Shown piece after piece: positions 1-11,816 of a stretch of DNA of 64,000 bases. The DNA is taken from NCBI GenBank assembly GCA_015680905.1, contig CM027384.1, positions 68,951,001 to 69,015,000 on the forward strand, given 5' to 3'. Numbering within the stretch: the first letter of the stretch is position 1; each line of letters begins with the position of its first letter. Position numbers and translations under genes: made by a program. The notes under the pieces are model-generated. The model saw nothing but the letters and a program-made list of their open reading frames with translations. It had not been told where the DNA came from and did not search any database. The DNA comes from Coptis chinensis (lineage: Eukaryota; Streptophyta; Magnoliopsida; Ranunculales; Ranunculaceae).

Positions 1-194
1 GTGTCATACACGACATAATTTTGCAACAGCCGTCATAAAACCATCATATTTTCTTGACGATTGTGTCATATACGTCATAATTTTGCAACAACCGTCATAA
101 AAATATCACCAAAACACCTATCTTGACGATTTTCAAAAAAGCCGTCAAGATAGATAAAAGTCAAGCGTCATAATATGTCTTTTTTTTAGTAGTG
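1..194. mobile_element. Right terminus of a CACTA (En/Spm-like) transposon
   Basis: The segment ends in ttttttagtagtg; its reverse complement starts CACTACTAAAA, the hallmark CACTA terminus. Just inside are two near-identical subterminal units (about 1-50 and 65-107) built from gtcata/cgtcataa motifs and 'ttttgcaac', as expected for the subterminal repeats bound by a CACTA transposase. The left end lies outside the window, so the 3-bp target duplication cannot be tested. No coding sequence is visible in this piece. Confidence 0.75.
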
Positions 195-1310
195 TTATGA
201 AAGGTCACTGAAAGTCATCTTAACAAAAGAAATAATGCACCCATTATAAAAGCAAAGTTTGGTATAAGCAATAAGACATTTTGATACCCATGATATTAAG
301 GATAGAGAAAGTACAAAGGAGAACAGTTATACTCACATAGATAGATCAGGCTATTTAGATCCTCAACTATAGTGTATATGTCCTCCCTTAGTCTAGGTAA
401 CCTTTACATAATCACTTTGTACCTGCGCAATAATGAAAGGTATCCCAAGTTTACTGGCCAATCACCATATTATACCTTGAATCCAAGAACTAATTGCTAG
501 GAACCAAGGTATATATTGTTAAGAATTGTCTTAAATATAGGTGAAGTGGCAACTGGGGACCATGTTGCACTCATTCCAAAGTACACTTAGGAAGAAACAG
601 ATCATTTAAAGTATCAAAGTGAAATTAACTACTTACGCATGGGTGCATCTTCCGTTGAAATGTGAAGTTGGTAAGGAAAATCATTGAACAAGCAACCAGT
701 GAGGGTAGGAACCTTAGGCAACCATAGTTCAATAAACTTAGCTTTGCAAATTGTAGACTGGGGCACTGCAAAAACCACATAATTAGAGAGTCAAAGATAA
801 TTAATAGCTAACCGTTTTTCATTATTATACAAAGCCTACATACATACATATTATACAACAATCTTTTCATGCCAATTCTTTTAAAATCACGGACAAGTAT
901 GTACGTATCCAAATTTGCACTTGTATTTTTAATTTAATCACGTTTTTATCTCTATGTTAAAGTAATGAATAGTTAAAATGTTGCAATGTCGGGGAAATAG
1001 TTACTTGTCATTTTTATTTATTCAAACATATGGTGTGTGCCCTAGTTTATTATTGGTTTGGGAATATGTACAAGTTGAGGTAGTTAGTGAGGATTTGAGT
1101 TGTAAGTTATGAGGGCAGGTAGTGTTGCTAAGTTAATTCTCGATGCGTTGCTTCAACAATTTCTTCCTTTTGCTAGACGACGTATTTAAACTGCCCAAGC
1201 ACAGGTATATTGACTTTAGAAAGGGCACTTTCTAGAAATGTATTACTATGATGGTTGTTTATGAGTTGCTACTTTGGTTTTTTATTAGGAAGCATGAGCA
1301 GTATTTACGA
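195..1310. other. Anonymous AT-rich non-coding DNA
   Basis: No transposon termini, RNA gene or convincing long ORF is seen. The only item of note is a possible isolated exon on the minus strand (637-765, listed separately). The rest reads as intron-like or intergenic plant sequence. Confidence 0.5.
637..765 (-). pseudogene. Possible isolated coding exon of an unidentified gene
   Basis: On the minus strand a 129-bp open segment is bounded by an acceptor-like tttttgcag and a donor-like gtaagt. In one frame it encodes about 42 residues including the motifs KFIELWLPKVPTLTGC and NDFPYQLHISTEDAP, which look like real protein rather than random translation. I do not recognise the family. It may be an exon of a host gene extending beyond recognition, or a gene fragment carried by a transposon. 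The flanking candidate introns contain no second exon I can identify. Confidence 0.3.
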
Positions 1311-2096
1311 CCGTCGGACCTTGCTTGGAGAGAAAAATCGTTCGTAGGCACTTAGGAGCGAAAAGTAAACACCCATCCACTACACATGGTACTTGTTAAC
1401 TATTAATTAGCTATAGTTAATTAAAATCTAACCAGTTTTTGTTTTATTGTCTCTCTAAATTATTCAATTTTTCTCACAACAAATCTTTTATTTTTTCTGT
1501 GTTTCTATTAAAAAGAAAAACAAATTATTACTTTCGTGTTGCGGATTTTTCAAGGGGTTTTCCTTCAGTTAATTACAGTGCGAATTTCTCAAATATATTT
1601 TGTATTGGCTATTATCATAAGTATTTTGGGTTGTAATAAAGTTGCAATTTTGTAATTGTATTTACGTTTTTTTAGGAGGTATGATAAAATATAAGAGTTT
1701 TTTCATAAAGTTTACTGTAGCTTTCATTTTATTATATAAGGTTATTTTCTACACAAATCTTTCTTTTTTGTGTTTCCATAAAAATAAAATAAAATAAAAT
1801 ATTAATTTCAATTAAAAATTAAAAATTGTATAATTTTGTGTTGCAACTTTTCAATTTTTAATTGAAATTAATATTTTCTTTTCTTTTTATGGAAACCAAA
1901 AAAAAATGAAAGATTTGTGGAGAAAAATATGGAATGATTTGTAGAGAGAACAAAATAAAATTTTGGTTAGATTTTAATTAACTAGAGTTAATCAATCCAT
2001 AAAAAGATGGTGGATGTGTAGTGGATGAGTGCTTATGAGACTTTTCACTCGTAAGCGCCTAGGAGCGAATTTTTTCTCGAATATGGTAGCTCGACA
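1311..2096. mobile_element. Foldback / long-TIR MITE with an inner palindrome
   Basis: The left part (about 1311-1500) and right part (about 1895-2096) are long imperfect inverted repeats. For example aggcacttaggagcgaaaag on the left pairs with the complement of the segment around 2040-2066, and catccactacacat pairs with atgtgtagtggatg. Nested inside is a second tight palindrome at 1743-1929 whose arms (ttcaattaaaaatt / aatttttaattgaa) are almost perfect. No transposase is present. The target duplication is not clear, so the superfamily (MULE-like or foldback) is open. Confidence 0.6.
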
Positions 2097-2208
2097 TACA
2101 CCTGTGCCTCTTTTGGAAGCTTTACTTAATTGGAGAGAAAGGTACATTGTTCTTTCACCAATTGTAATTTTTGCTGGTTTGTTGCCCATGAAATTATTTA
2201 ACCATGTA

Positions 2209-2480
2209 TGATGTAGAACATAGAGCCTATGGTTATTGTCTAATTGTTTTTAGTAAATTTGGATTTACTAAAAACAAGTTATTTTCATTTTTATTATTTA
2301 AGTACAATTTAGAAGTGTCTAGAAATCTAATTTATGAGTTCTAGTAGTTTTAGAAGGTTGCTATTATGATATAGATAGATTAGCTTAGGAAAGTGTTTCT
2401 TAGTGTTTTAGTAGATTTCTAAAATGATTTGATGGAGTTCTCTATATAAAGAGTTTCATGGACGAAAATTATAATCAACT
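2209..2480 (+). repeat. Left LTR, first part (outer non-autonomous element)
   Basis: Matches 31867-32134 of the right LTR with scattered substitutions. It contains a TATA-like ctatataaagag near 2441-2452. It is cut off exactly at the Tat element's target duplication caact (2476-2480) and resumes at 30358. Confidence 0.8.
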
Positions 2481-2795
2481 TGTATAGGACGTATTCATGA
2501 CATGTGGAGTCATAGGTGGCAAAGGGGTCGTATGCAGAGTAGCGAAGAGGAGACATGATGCAGCGGATCAGGTCCGCGGTAACCTAACTGCCGAGAACTG
2601 CCATATAGAGAGTGGGACAGGTGGGGAGATGAGGAGCGCGAGATGGGGGAAAGATGAACGAATCTAATGAAAAGAGAAGTTAGAAAAAAGAGACAGTATA
2701 TAAAGAATAGAGAGAGAAAAAGGAGAAAAAAGAAAAAGAGGGAGAGAGAGACCCTAATACAAGTGAGTTCATAGGTTGCAATATTTGAGTATACA
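2481..2795 (+). repeat. 5' LTR of the Tat element
   Basis: Begins TGTATAGG and ends GTATACA. It contains a TATA box (tatataaa, 2697-2704) preceded by a purine-rich stretch, giving a promoter for the + strand. The 3' copy at 30033-30352 is 5 bp longer and differs mainly by a few substitutions and an extra ga unit, indicating a fairly young insertion. Confidence 0.9.
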
Positions 2796-2798
2796 TTT

Positions 2799-2815
2799 TG
2801 GCACCGTGTGTGGGG
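2799..2815 (+). promoter_or_regulatory. Primer binding site of the Tat element
   Basis: tggcaccgtgtgtgggg follows the LTR after a 3-nt spacer. It resembles the TGGCGCCGT-type site (tRNA-Asp class) common in Tat elements, with mismatches. The tRNA assignment is by resemblance only. Confidence 0.65.
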
Positions 2816-2828
2816 AGAGCGAAATAAA

Positions 2829-4330
2829 ATGGCCACCGTAACAAAAAAGGGAGTAGGAAGACCTAGGAAAGAAGTTATTCAAGAGGCAGTAGAGGAAGTT
2901 GTGAGCAAAGAAAGGGAGGTGGGCGGAGAAGAAGAGATATCTGATGTGGCGGCAGACGCCACCAGACTTATGCAAGAGGAAATAGTTAGGTTGAGGAACG
3001 AGAATGTACATGTCGAGTTGAGAAAGGAAAGGGAGACCGCACAGGAGGACATGGAGCGTGGGGATCATCAAGGCAGTGAGGTGGAAGGGGAAAATGAAGA
3101 GTACCAGCCCCGGGGAGTAGATCCAGAGAGAGGGCATCCACCGAGGTAGTACAAGGCGATGATTGAGAAAAGATAGAGAAGTGAACCGTCTTGGCTGAAA
3201 AAGTGAACCAAAGTGCCGCTCAAAAGGAAGTTGCTAACCTCAATAAGAATCCGCTGGAAAATTCAATATGGAATTCGGAGGTGCCTAAGAGATTCATCAA
3301 CCAAGATTTGAAAGGTATGATGGGAAGGGCGACCAACAACATCATTTGCATCACTTTAGGCAAATGAATGCCGTTGTGGCGAGAAAGTAAGTATGATGGA
3401 TGCGTTGCATGATGTTCCCCGCCAAACTTAAGGGGGGGCCTCCGGATTGGTATTACCGCTTTGTCTTCGTGGAGCATCGGTAGATTTGAAGAGCTAGAAG
3501 CGCCTTTGTGGACCATTTCATCCACCGTAAAAGGAGGGTTGTGGATATCGCGCCCTATTCAACATCAGCGGTCGGTCAAGAGAATCGTTAAAGGAATTTT
3601 TGTGTAGATTCAAAGAAGAGACTCGAGAGTGGAGAATCTGGATGAACATACAACGATCATTGCCTTTCAAAGACGGCTTGAGACGAGGGGAACTAGAGTC
3701 CACGAAGTCGGTCTAAAATAAAATAGAAATCACCACTTTGCACGCTCTATACCCAAAGGTAGAAAAATATATTCGGTCACGAGGACATAATGCAAAGAAA
3801 TGTGAGGAAACGAAGAGATCCGGGAATGCAAAGATGCAGTATGGATAAGGATGATCGAAAAGATAAAGGCAAGAGAGAAGAAAGAGAGGGGGGATCCTAC
3901 AGAGGGGAGAATCGTGGACCCGAAAGAACTGGAGATCGGGGGTTGGAGAGATATTCGCGAAAGAAAGCCATACCGTGAGATAGAACAGACACCTCTTAAC
4001 AGGCTATTAGAGGAAATCTTGCCACTGATCAAGGGGATGCAGCATTATGAAGGACCGCGGAATACACCTGGAGAGATAGAGGGGAAACCCTTTTGTGCCT
4101 ATCATCAGATTAGGAACCATGCCACTAATAAGTGTTATGCTTTGAAGTGGCTGGTGGAAAGAATGATTGGAAGGGGATGCTTAGAGAATTTGTCACGGAG
4201 GTTCGTCATGCTGAGAGAGTGCAGGCTCCTGCTAGGATCTTAGGAACTATAAATGTCATTTACAGTGGAGAGACACTCGGAAGAAATGCACACGGTGACA
4301 AGATAAGAAAGGCGAGCTTACGGCCGGAGT
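2829..4330 (+). pseudogene. gag: gag (degenerate) of the Tat element
   Basis: The intact start is the 107-codon ORF from ATG 2829, basic then acidic/coiled-coil (MATVTKKGVGRPRK...). The reading frame then breaks repeatedly. A capsid-like segment is readable in pieces across 3290-3740, and a lysine/arginine-rich linker at about 3790-3980. A zinc-knuckle-like C-x2-H-x4-H-x4-C motif (FCAYHQIRNHATNKC) near 4090-4140 is typical of Tat gag. At least three frames are needed to follow it, so no full-length gag can be made. The product would form the nucleocapsid of the retrotransposon particle. Confidence 0.75.
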
Positions 4331-4332
4331 AA

Positions 4333-4908
4333 ATGAGGTGGCGAAAGCAGCACCGTTTAGTATTGGGAACTTTGATGGGTGAGGGAAACATAATGTTCAC
4401 CCCGAAAGACTTGGAATCAGTGATTTCACCGCATGAGGATGCTTTTGTGATTACCATAGCAATGGGTAATTATCTAGTGAAGCGGGTGTTGATAGACTGT
4501 GGAAGTTCGGTGGATTTGTTATTTAAAGGGGCCATGGAAGAGATGAACATAGATAGAGATCAGTTAAAGACTCGTCAGACCAATTTGTATGGCTTCAATG
4601 GTAGCATGACAGAGCCCATGGGGGAGTTAACACTACTAGTAACAGCAGGTCCGACGACGGTATTCACAAGGTTTATGGTGGTAGATACTGGGTCCCAATA
4701 TAATGCCATTATGGGGAGAAGATGGATTCATGAAATGAAGGCCATTCTGTCGACATATTATCAGATGATCCGCTTCCCCACGAAGGGGGGGATGTACGAA
4801 ATAATGGGGGATCAAGTGGCCGCGCAGAACATACATCAGGTGACTGTAAAAAATATGGTCCGCGGAACAGGAAGGGAAAAGTTGACACACGAGAGAGGAG
4901 AAGCCTAG
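4333..4908 (+). pseudogene. Retroviral-type aspartic protease region of pol
   Basis: An open 191-codon stretch contains LIDCGSSVDLLF, the aspartic protease active site in the DxGSS form with Cys as second residue, and the downstream YNAIMGRRWIHEMKAILST motif found at the end of Ty3/gypsy protease domains. It is in the same frame as the following RT but separated by a stop at 4906-4908. The protease would process the Gag-Pol polyprotein. Confidence 0.8.
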
Positions 4909-4920
4909 CAGTTACAGGAG

Positions 4921-6030
4921 GTGGATTCGACTGAAGGATACGAACCTCCTCAGGGACCGCAAACTTTGGATGAGATTGAGGTCGTGAACCTGGGGGTGGG
5001 AGAGGAAGAGAAGTTTACATCGGTCGGGTCGGACTTGCCGGAGGAATGGAAAATCAAGCTAGTACAATTGTTGACAGAGAATGCGGATATATTTGCATGG
5101 GCGATTGAAGATATCACAGGGATAGACCCAGAGTTTGCTTGTTATCACTTGCATATGAAGGAAGATGTGAAGCCAGTAAGACAAAAGATGAGAAGCATAA
5201 GACCCAAATACACGGAGGGGATTCGCGAGGAGGTTATACGGCTTAAGGGTGCGGGGATAATCAGGGATGTGGAATGCACGGAATGGCTGTCCAACGTTGT
5301 CACCGTTCCAAAAAAGAATGACAAGGTCAGAATGTGTGTTGACTTTACAGACGTGAATAAAGAGTGTCCAAAAGACTGTTATCCTATGCCGCGAGTGGAT
5401 GAGTTAGTAGACAGAACTACTGGTTTCAAGGTGTTTTCTTTCATGGATGCGTCCATGGGATATAATCAGGTCGTGATGTTCAGCCCAGATAAAAAAAAGA
5501 CAACCTTCGTGGTGGAAGGAGGTACGACTGTTATACAAGAATGCCTTTTGGTTTAAAGAATGCGGGGGCTATATTTCAGCGGTTAGGGGAAAAAATGTTT
5601 GAAGACAAGATTAGGAAGGGCATGGAGATATATATTGATGATATGGTGGAAAAAAGCATGTCAGAGGAGGATCACTTGAGGGGTCTCCAAGAAACTTTTC
5701 ACATACTACGGAGGCATAAGCTGAAACTCAACCCCGAGAAATGCACCTTCGGGGTAACTTTAGGAAAGTTCTTGGGTTACATAGTCATTTACCGTGGAAT
5801 AGAGGCGAATCATGAGGAAATTAGATCATTGGTTGAGATGTCGTCCCCTCAGAGTGTGAAAAAGGTGCAACTGTTGGCGGGAAGAGTCGCGGCATTGAAC
5901 AGATTTATTTCTAAATCATCGGACAAATGCAGACCACTGTATCGTTTATTGAGGAAAACGCCAGATTTCCAATGGACCGCTGAGTGTGAAGAAGCCTTTC
6001 AGGAGTTGAAGGTTTATTTAGGACAAGCAC
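4921..6030 (+). pseudogene. pol: Reverse transcriptase, frameshifted and interrupted
   Basis: Ty3/gypsy RT motifs appear in order: WLSNVVTVPKKNDKVRMCVD, LVDRTTGFKVFSFMDASMGYNQ, MPFGLKNAGAIFQRL, and the catalytic YIDDMV at about 5631-5648. The second half is in another frame; a small deletion near 5524-5530, just before MPFGLKN, explains the switch. The connection domain (LAGRVAALNRFIS, PLYRLLRK) runs to 6030, where the solo LTR is inserted. The RT would copy element RNA to DNA in the particle; here it is dead. Confidence 0.9.
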
Positions 6031-9000
6031 TGTCACACCCCAAATTTCGACAGAATTCGGAAAAACAGAATTTGTTCCCGACTCTTCGATCTTCGAGGTG
6101 TGACGCACTCTCAACTCCCAAAAACCCATAAACAATTTAAATATGCGGATAATTAAAAACCAATAAAAAATTTCAATTAAACAAAAGTCCTCTTCATTAC
6201 AAAAATTCACAAATAAGATTAGGTTCCAAATCTCTTTTCAATAACTCTTTATTTAAAATTACAAATGAAAATACAAATAACATTGTCTCAACTGAAAATC
6301 TATTTCACCTCAAGGGAAAACAAAATCCTATCTTGAAATACGACGCTAACGCAAACCACAAGCAGCAACCAACCTTCTTCAACACTAAACCTGTCAAGAC
6401 TTATCAACTATGTTCATTTAATGAACACACCCGATAAGCAAACATGCAAATCGGGTCAGCATTATAAAAATGCTGGTGTGAGTAGCTCTAAAATACAACA
6501 TATACTTATACATATACATACACAATCCATAAGGCAGTTAGTTCCTCCACCGAGGTGCCTTAACTTCCAACAACTAATACAACCTCCTTAAGTACCCTAA
6601 TTAAGGCAGGTAGTTCCTCCACTGAGGCGCCTTAGCTTCCCAATAATAATACAAAGGCATTTAGTTCCTCCACCGAAGCGCTTTAGGTTATAACTAAACT
6701 AATAACCAGCCAAGCATATTCTATACTTACCGCATTTCATGCTCAATTACAAAGTGGGTCGTCTCTGCACAAGTAATTAGTTTGACCCACCCTTCTGTAA
6801 AACTCTATCAAATCATATATTTAAAGATATATTATTAACCAACATATTACCATAATTATATTATTTAAGGCTTTCATTGCGTGTCCCTAAAATTACGTCG
6901 TATTTATGTCTTACCTAGTTTCCCTGGCTACCACAATCGCTTCCCAACGCCGAACATGTACATCCACATGCCTCCCCTCACATAATGAACCACTCATATG
7001 CGAACTACCCCCGAAAATGGATCTTTTACACTAGGTAACCCTCACACGAAAAGTCATTATGTGAGTACCGCCATTATTCGGCATAAAAATATTGCGCGTC
7101 TCGTTCTAATTTTAGGAACGGAATAATCAAGCCACCATTCGCTCGCCGAAAGGGCCATTTCAAATTTCACTCAAATGCTAGAAGGGCTAATCACATTACT
7201 TTACCCGGAAGGCCATTCAAATTCACTGAAATGCCCGAAGGGGCCAATCATATCACATACGCCCATCACAAAGGCCAAATCACATGAGTTGTGGTAGCTA
7301 GGTTCTAGGATTTTCGTTACGTAATTTATTCAAGTGTCATACATTTATATCTCAGAATAATTCTTATTCTATCTCATGCCAGTATACTTAATTGTATCGA
7401 AACTCAATGTTTCTCGTTATAATACAATCCACATTATCACGTGCCAATACTATTAATTGCACGATATCCAAGTATCTCTATATCAAATCTCGAAACTTAT
7501 TATTTCACGTGCCAATTATATATTGCACTACACCATATGGAATATCTCAAGCTTTCATAAATACTGCAATTCATTTAAGTAGCGACTCATAATAATAATC
7601 AATTATGAAATTTATTCGTTCAATATATTTATGTGAACTCAAGTCACCCTCAAAGCCCAATACTAAAGTCCATGAATCTAAGTCCGTATATAATTTAATT
7701 ATCATAAAAACGTATATATCTAAGTCTTATAAGAATTCCCTTCTTGTTACGTGTCAATATTTATATTATTTACACACTACTCACGTCAAATCTTAATTAG
7801 ATACTGACAAACAAAGTTATACAATTTCCGACAATATTTTAGTACTACATTTGTCCATATTCTTAACTATGTGAAAAATCTTGAAAAAGTCAACATTCTA
7901 CAGTCAATGGTCAATGGTCAATGGTCAAAGTCAAAGTCAAAGTCAACACGTCATTGTCAAAGTCAAACTGTCGTTTCCATGTTCAACAGTTCAAGGTCAT
8001 AGCCATGGTTCATGTCTAAGGTCAAAGGTGCATGGCTCATGGGCTCATGACTAAGGTAATGGTTCGGACCCAACTAGCCAAGCCCAAACCCAAACCTTAG
8101 AACCCAAAAGTCTAAATGTTGAAAGACCCATTTGGATCTCTATTAAGTTATACGGACCGGCCCCCAAAACAAACTTGAAACTGGCCCAAAACTTTAATTG
8201 GTTCGGTCCAAATAAAACTAATGTGGTCTGACCCAAGAACACAATAGAACTGGCCCAACCAAACAACTAAAACCGGGCCCAAAGAACTAAACCAAACTAG
8301 TCCAAACTCAATAGAAACTTGGCCCAACACAACTAAAACTAAAGTCCAAAAACTGAAACCAGCCCAAGGCCCAGCAACTAATATAAAAACCGGCTCAAAA
8401 CTAAAATAGAGTTTTGGCCCAAACAAAACCAAAATAAACCGGCCCATTGAACTAAACCAAACTGGTCCGGCCCAAGCCCAACCAACCAAACACAATGTCG
8501 TCTTTCTCACCTCCATCGCCAGCAGCTTCTTCCACCACCAGCCACCACCGTATTTCTCCTCCTCCTCTAATTCCATCATATCGGTTTGACTCCTCCTGAA
8601 AAACCCAACCTGCCGATACCACCCAATTGAAATCCCATCACTCCTCCAACATCACGTTTCGACGCCAATGATGAACACTCAAACTTCGACAGCACCTCCC
8701 CACAACCCTCACTCGACAGCCCCACACACAATACACTAGCTACCCTATCACCTACCATCCATTCAAAAAACACAACCAAACCCCCAACAACAAAGTCTGA
8801 ATAAAACTGGCGATTTCCTGTCGGCTGCCATTAACGATTTCTTGAAGCTCCCAACTGCCCCCGACAGCACTCAAACCCCCAACAACCAATAACCAACCCT
8901 TAATCCATCCACAATTCAGTCCGCCTCCAACCAACAAACAATCACCAAAATAAAAAAACGGTTTTGGAGTTTGTGCTGCCATTAACGTTCCGAGCTCCAG

Positions 9001-9479
9001 CAGGTTCAAACTAGCATTTCCATTATTAAGTAAAAAAAATAACTACACTAACATCTAACCAATCCAATAATTCGAGCGGATGAGAAAAATAATAACAACA
9101 TAGAAAAACAGAAACAAAAGAAAACTAAGAGGAAGAAAACTTTGACAGTAAAGCATTTCATTCGTAGCTGTAAACTCTAGTTTCGGTGAAAAAGAAAAAC
9201 TAACTACTCACCTTAATTAACAGCTCGGCGAATTCCTCTTAGTCCGAATCATCGCGCTCCAACGCTTTAGCCAACGAGCTTCTATCTCTGCCTCCATTTT
9301 TATTATTTTATTATCTAAGAACCCTATTCTCCATAACAATACGAATATATACTTGGGTTTGAAACCCAAGCCCAACACAGACTCGGGCCCAGAAACTAGG
9401 CCCACATATCCCAAATCCAATCCAATCAAAATTTAAATAAATAAATAAATAAATACATATTTTAAATACGGGCGTTACA
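6031..9479 (-). mobile_element. Solo long LTR (family L, 3.4 kb) inside Tat pol
   Basis: Starts TGTCACACCCC and ends GGGCGTTACA; perfect 5-bp target duplications AGCAC lie at 6026-6030 and 9480-9484. It is the reverse complement of the long LTRs at 14414, 19906 and 25390. No primer site, internal region or second LTR is present, so it is a solo LTR left by LTR-LTR recombination. It shows the family features: three hairpins (about 6405-6475), 'cctccac.gagg' repeats (6535-6690), a short TTGAC array (7888-7968) and, in reverse, the leader ATG/splice donor near 9205-9300. Confidence 0.92.
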
Positions 9480-9484
9480 AGCAC

Positions 9485-9870
9485 CTTTACTGTCGTAACC
9501 GGAACAGGGAGAGAAATTGTATCTTTTTTTGGGGGTTTCAGAGTATGCGATAAGCTCAGTCCTGGTGCGAATTGTAGAAAAAGTAGAGAAGCCAGTTTAC
9601 TTTCAGAGTAAAACCATGCTAGACGCGGAGACATGATACAGTAGAATTGAGAAGTACGCATTGGCTTTGATATTCTCTGCGTTAAAGTTGAAGGCCTATT
9701 TCGAGGCTCATTCATTGGTGGTGATAACAAATCTGCCCCCAAACAAAGCGTTGAAGGCAGAAAAGTCAAGCAGAATGCTAAATTGGGTAGTGATGCTTAG
9801 TTGTTACGAAATCCAATATCATATCAGAACGACGGAAAAAGCGCAAGCCATAGCGGAGTTCCTGGCATAA
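9485..9870 (+). pseudogene. pol: First RNase H domain of Tat pol (degenerate)
   Basis: After the solo LTR the pol coding sequence resumes. Readable blocks include VEKPVYFQSK, a RYSRIEKYALALIFSA block and KAYFEAHSLVVITN, the order of the RT-associated Ty3/gypsy RNase H and its tether (LNWVVMLSCYEIQYHIR). Stops and frame changes occur at about 9540-9640, with a further stop at 9868-9870. Confidence 0.8.
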
Positions 9871-9903
9871 TTCCCAGCAGAGGATCCAACTTGGGGAGAG
9901 GAA

Positions 9904-10503
9904 ATGGTCATGGACAAGGAGGGAGAATCTAACCGTGATCCCTTGGATCCTTGGGATATACAGAATGGATGGAGAGTATTCGCGGATGGATCTGCTACAG
10001 ATACGGGGAATGGAATTGGCGTTATGTTGGTGACTCCTGAGAACACAAGGCTGGAATCGTCAATGAAACTGGGCTTCGCGGCTTCTAATAATGAGTCTGA
10101 ATATAAAGCAGTGATAGCAGGTTTAGATTTGGCATAAGATCTGGGAGTAAGCGAGTTATCGGTGTGCTCTGACTCTAACTTGGTTATTTATCAGATGAAT
10201 GGGGGGTTTGTGGCGCGCTGCCCAAGGATGGCGCGATATCTGGAGGTTCTACAAAGAAAAACAAGCAAGTTCCAAAAGATTCAGTTCACCTATTTGGGCC
10301 GCTGTGAAAATAGACATGCTGACGCTTTAGCATATGTGGTCGTTGTGCTTCCAGGAATAGAGGGTCGTTCGATTGAAGTGAGGGTGTTAAGCAAACCAAA
10401 TACATCAGAAGAGGAAGGTGTATGGCTCACCATTGAGAGAGAGTCAGGTTGGATGATGCCTATAAAAACTTTTCTGATGGGAGTGGAGATAGAGAATAAA
10501 TAG
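9904..10503 (+). pseudogene. Second (archaeal-type) RNase H of the Tat lineage
   Basis: RNase H fold motifs: WRVFADGSATDTGNGIGVML (first Asp), NNESEYKAVIAGL (Glu), SVCSDSNLVIYQMNG (second Asp) and RCENRHADALA (C-terminal His/Asp region). One in-frame stop lies at 10135-10137. An extra RNase H between the RT-linked RNase H and the integrase is known for Tat/Ogre elements. The acidic catalytic residues are still present in the remnant. Confidence 0.85.
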
Positions 10504-10515
10504 GAGAGACGAAGG

Positions 10516-11694
10516 ATGGAGCAAGTAAGTCAGAGATACGTTCTATTAGATGGGGATTTGTACAGGAAAAGTTTCAGCGGACCACTGTTAAGGTGCATAG
10601 GGCCTCAACGGATGCAAGAAGTCCTAGCCGAGGTACACGAAGGTGATTGCGGAAGTCACTCAGCTGGGCGAACAACAACCCACAGATTGATATCTCAGGG
10701 GTATTTTTGGCCCCATATGAAGAGGGATGCGACAGAGTATGTAACAACATATGAGAAATGTCAGAGGTTTGCACAACTCATACATTCCCTAGTTGAGCCG
10801 CTGCATAATATGTTTAGTTCGTGGCCATTTGCCATGTGGGCACTGGATATAGTTGGGCCCTTGCCCATGGCAAGCGGCAAAAGAAGATTTATGCTGGCCG
10901 CCACTAATTATTTTACCAAGTGGGTGGAGGGAGTGGCACTACAGCAGGTCAAAGAAGAGAATGTGAAGAAGTTCCTTTAGGAGAACATCATATGCAGATT
11001 CGGATTGCCATATACAATCATCGCAGATAATGGAACACAATTCTTGGGGGGAAAGGTGCGCCAATTCCTTCAAGCCTACAAAGTGAAATAAGGGTTCTCG
11101 GTGCCATACAATCCGGAGGGGAATGGTCAAGCGGAATCATCAAACAAAATCATCATGGACAATTTAGAGAGAAAGTTGGAGGACCGGAAGGGAGCGTGGG
11201 CCGATGAATTGAATCATGTTTTATGGGCTTATCGTACCATATCGCGAACCTCCACAAATGAATCACCATTCGCAATGGCATATGGGGTAGAGGCAGTTAT
11301 ACTTGTGGAAATAATAGAGAAAACGACAAGAACCAGAGCTGTGGAAATGGGACTAAATGAGAAGATATTAGCCATTGAGTTGAATGTCATTGAGGAAAAA
11401 AGAGATATAGCTCGCATGCGACTGGAGGAGTACCATCGAAGGCTACAAAGATAGTATGATAGACGAGTAAAGCCGCGACCATTCATAGTTGGGGATTTGG
11501 TGTTGCGAAGGGTTACCCCAGCCACCAGGAAGGAGAATGACAGCAAACTGGAACCCAACTGGGAAGGACCGTATGTCGTGACAGAGAAGGGAACTTCTGG
11601 AACATACAAGATTGAGACGCCAGCAGGGGCAAAGATTGAGAAACCATGGAACATCAGAATGCTGAAGAAATTCCATGAAAGAAGCATTGTTTAA
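10516..11694 (+). pseudogene. pol: Integrase with three in-frame stops
   Basis: One frame runs through with stops at 10978-10980, 11089-11091 and 11452-11454. The N-terminal HHCC finger is visible (HEGDCGSHSAGRTTTH ... EKCQ) but its first Cys position reads Tyr. The DDE core is complete: ALDIVGPLP, IIADNGTQF and NPEGNGQAESSNK. The C-terminal domain ends PWNIRMLKKFH. No chromodomain follows, consistent with a non-chromovirus. The stops make it inactive. Confidence 0.9.
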
Positions 11695-11816
11695 CTTTCC
11701 AGTGGGATAAGAAAAGTCTTTATATATATAGAGTGATCAGAAAATGTATTGTGTTTCGAATTCTAAGTCAATAAAATAAAGAATGCATTTCTTCCAAACA
11801 TGGCATGAATACTGGT

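Noticed and set aside
8051..9009. Minus-strand ORFs in the solo LTR (Trp/Gly/Leu-rich)
   Set aside because: Derived from gggcc/ggttt-rich LTR sequence; frames are not conserved between LTR copies.
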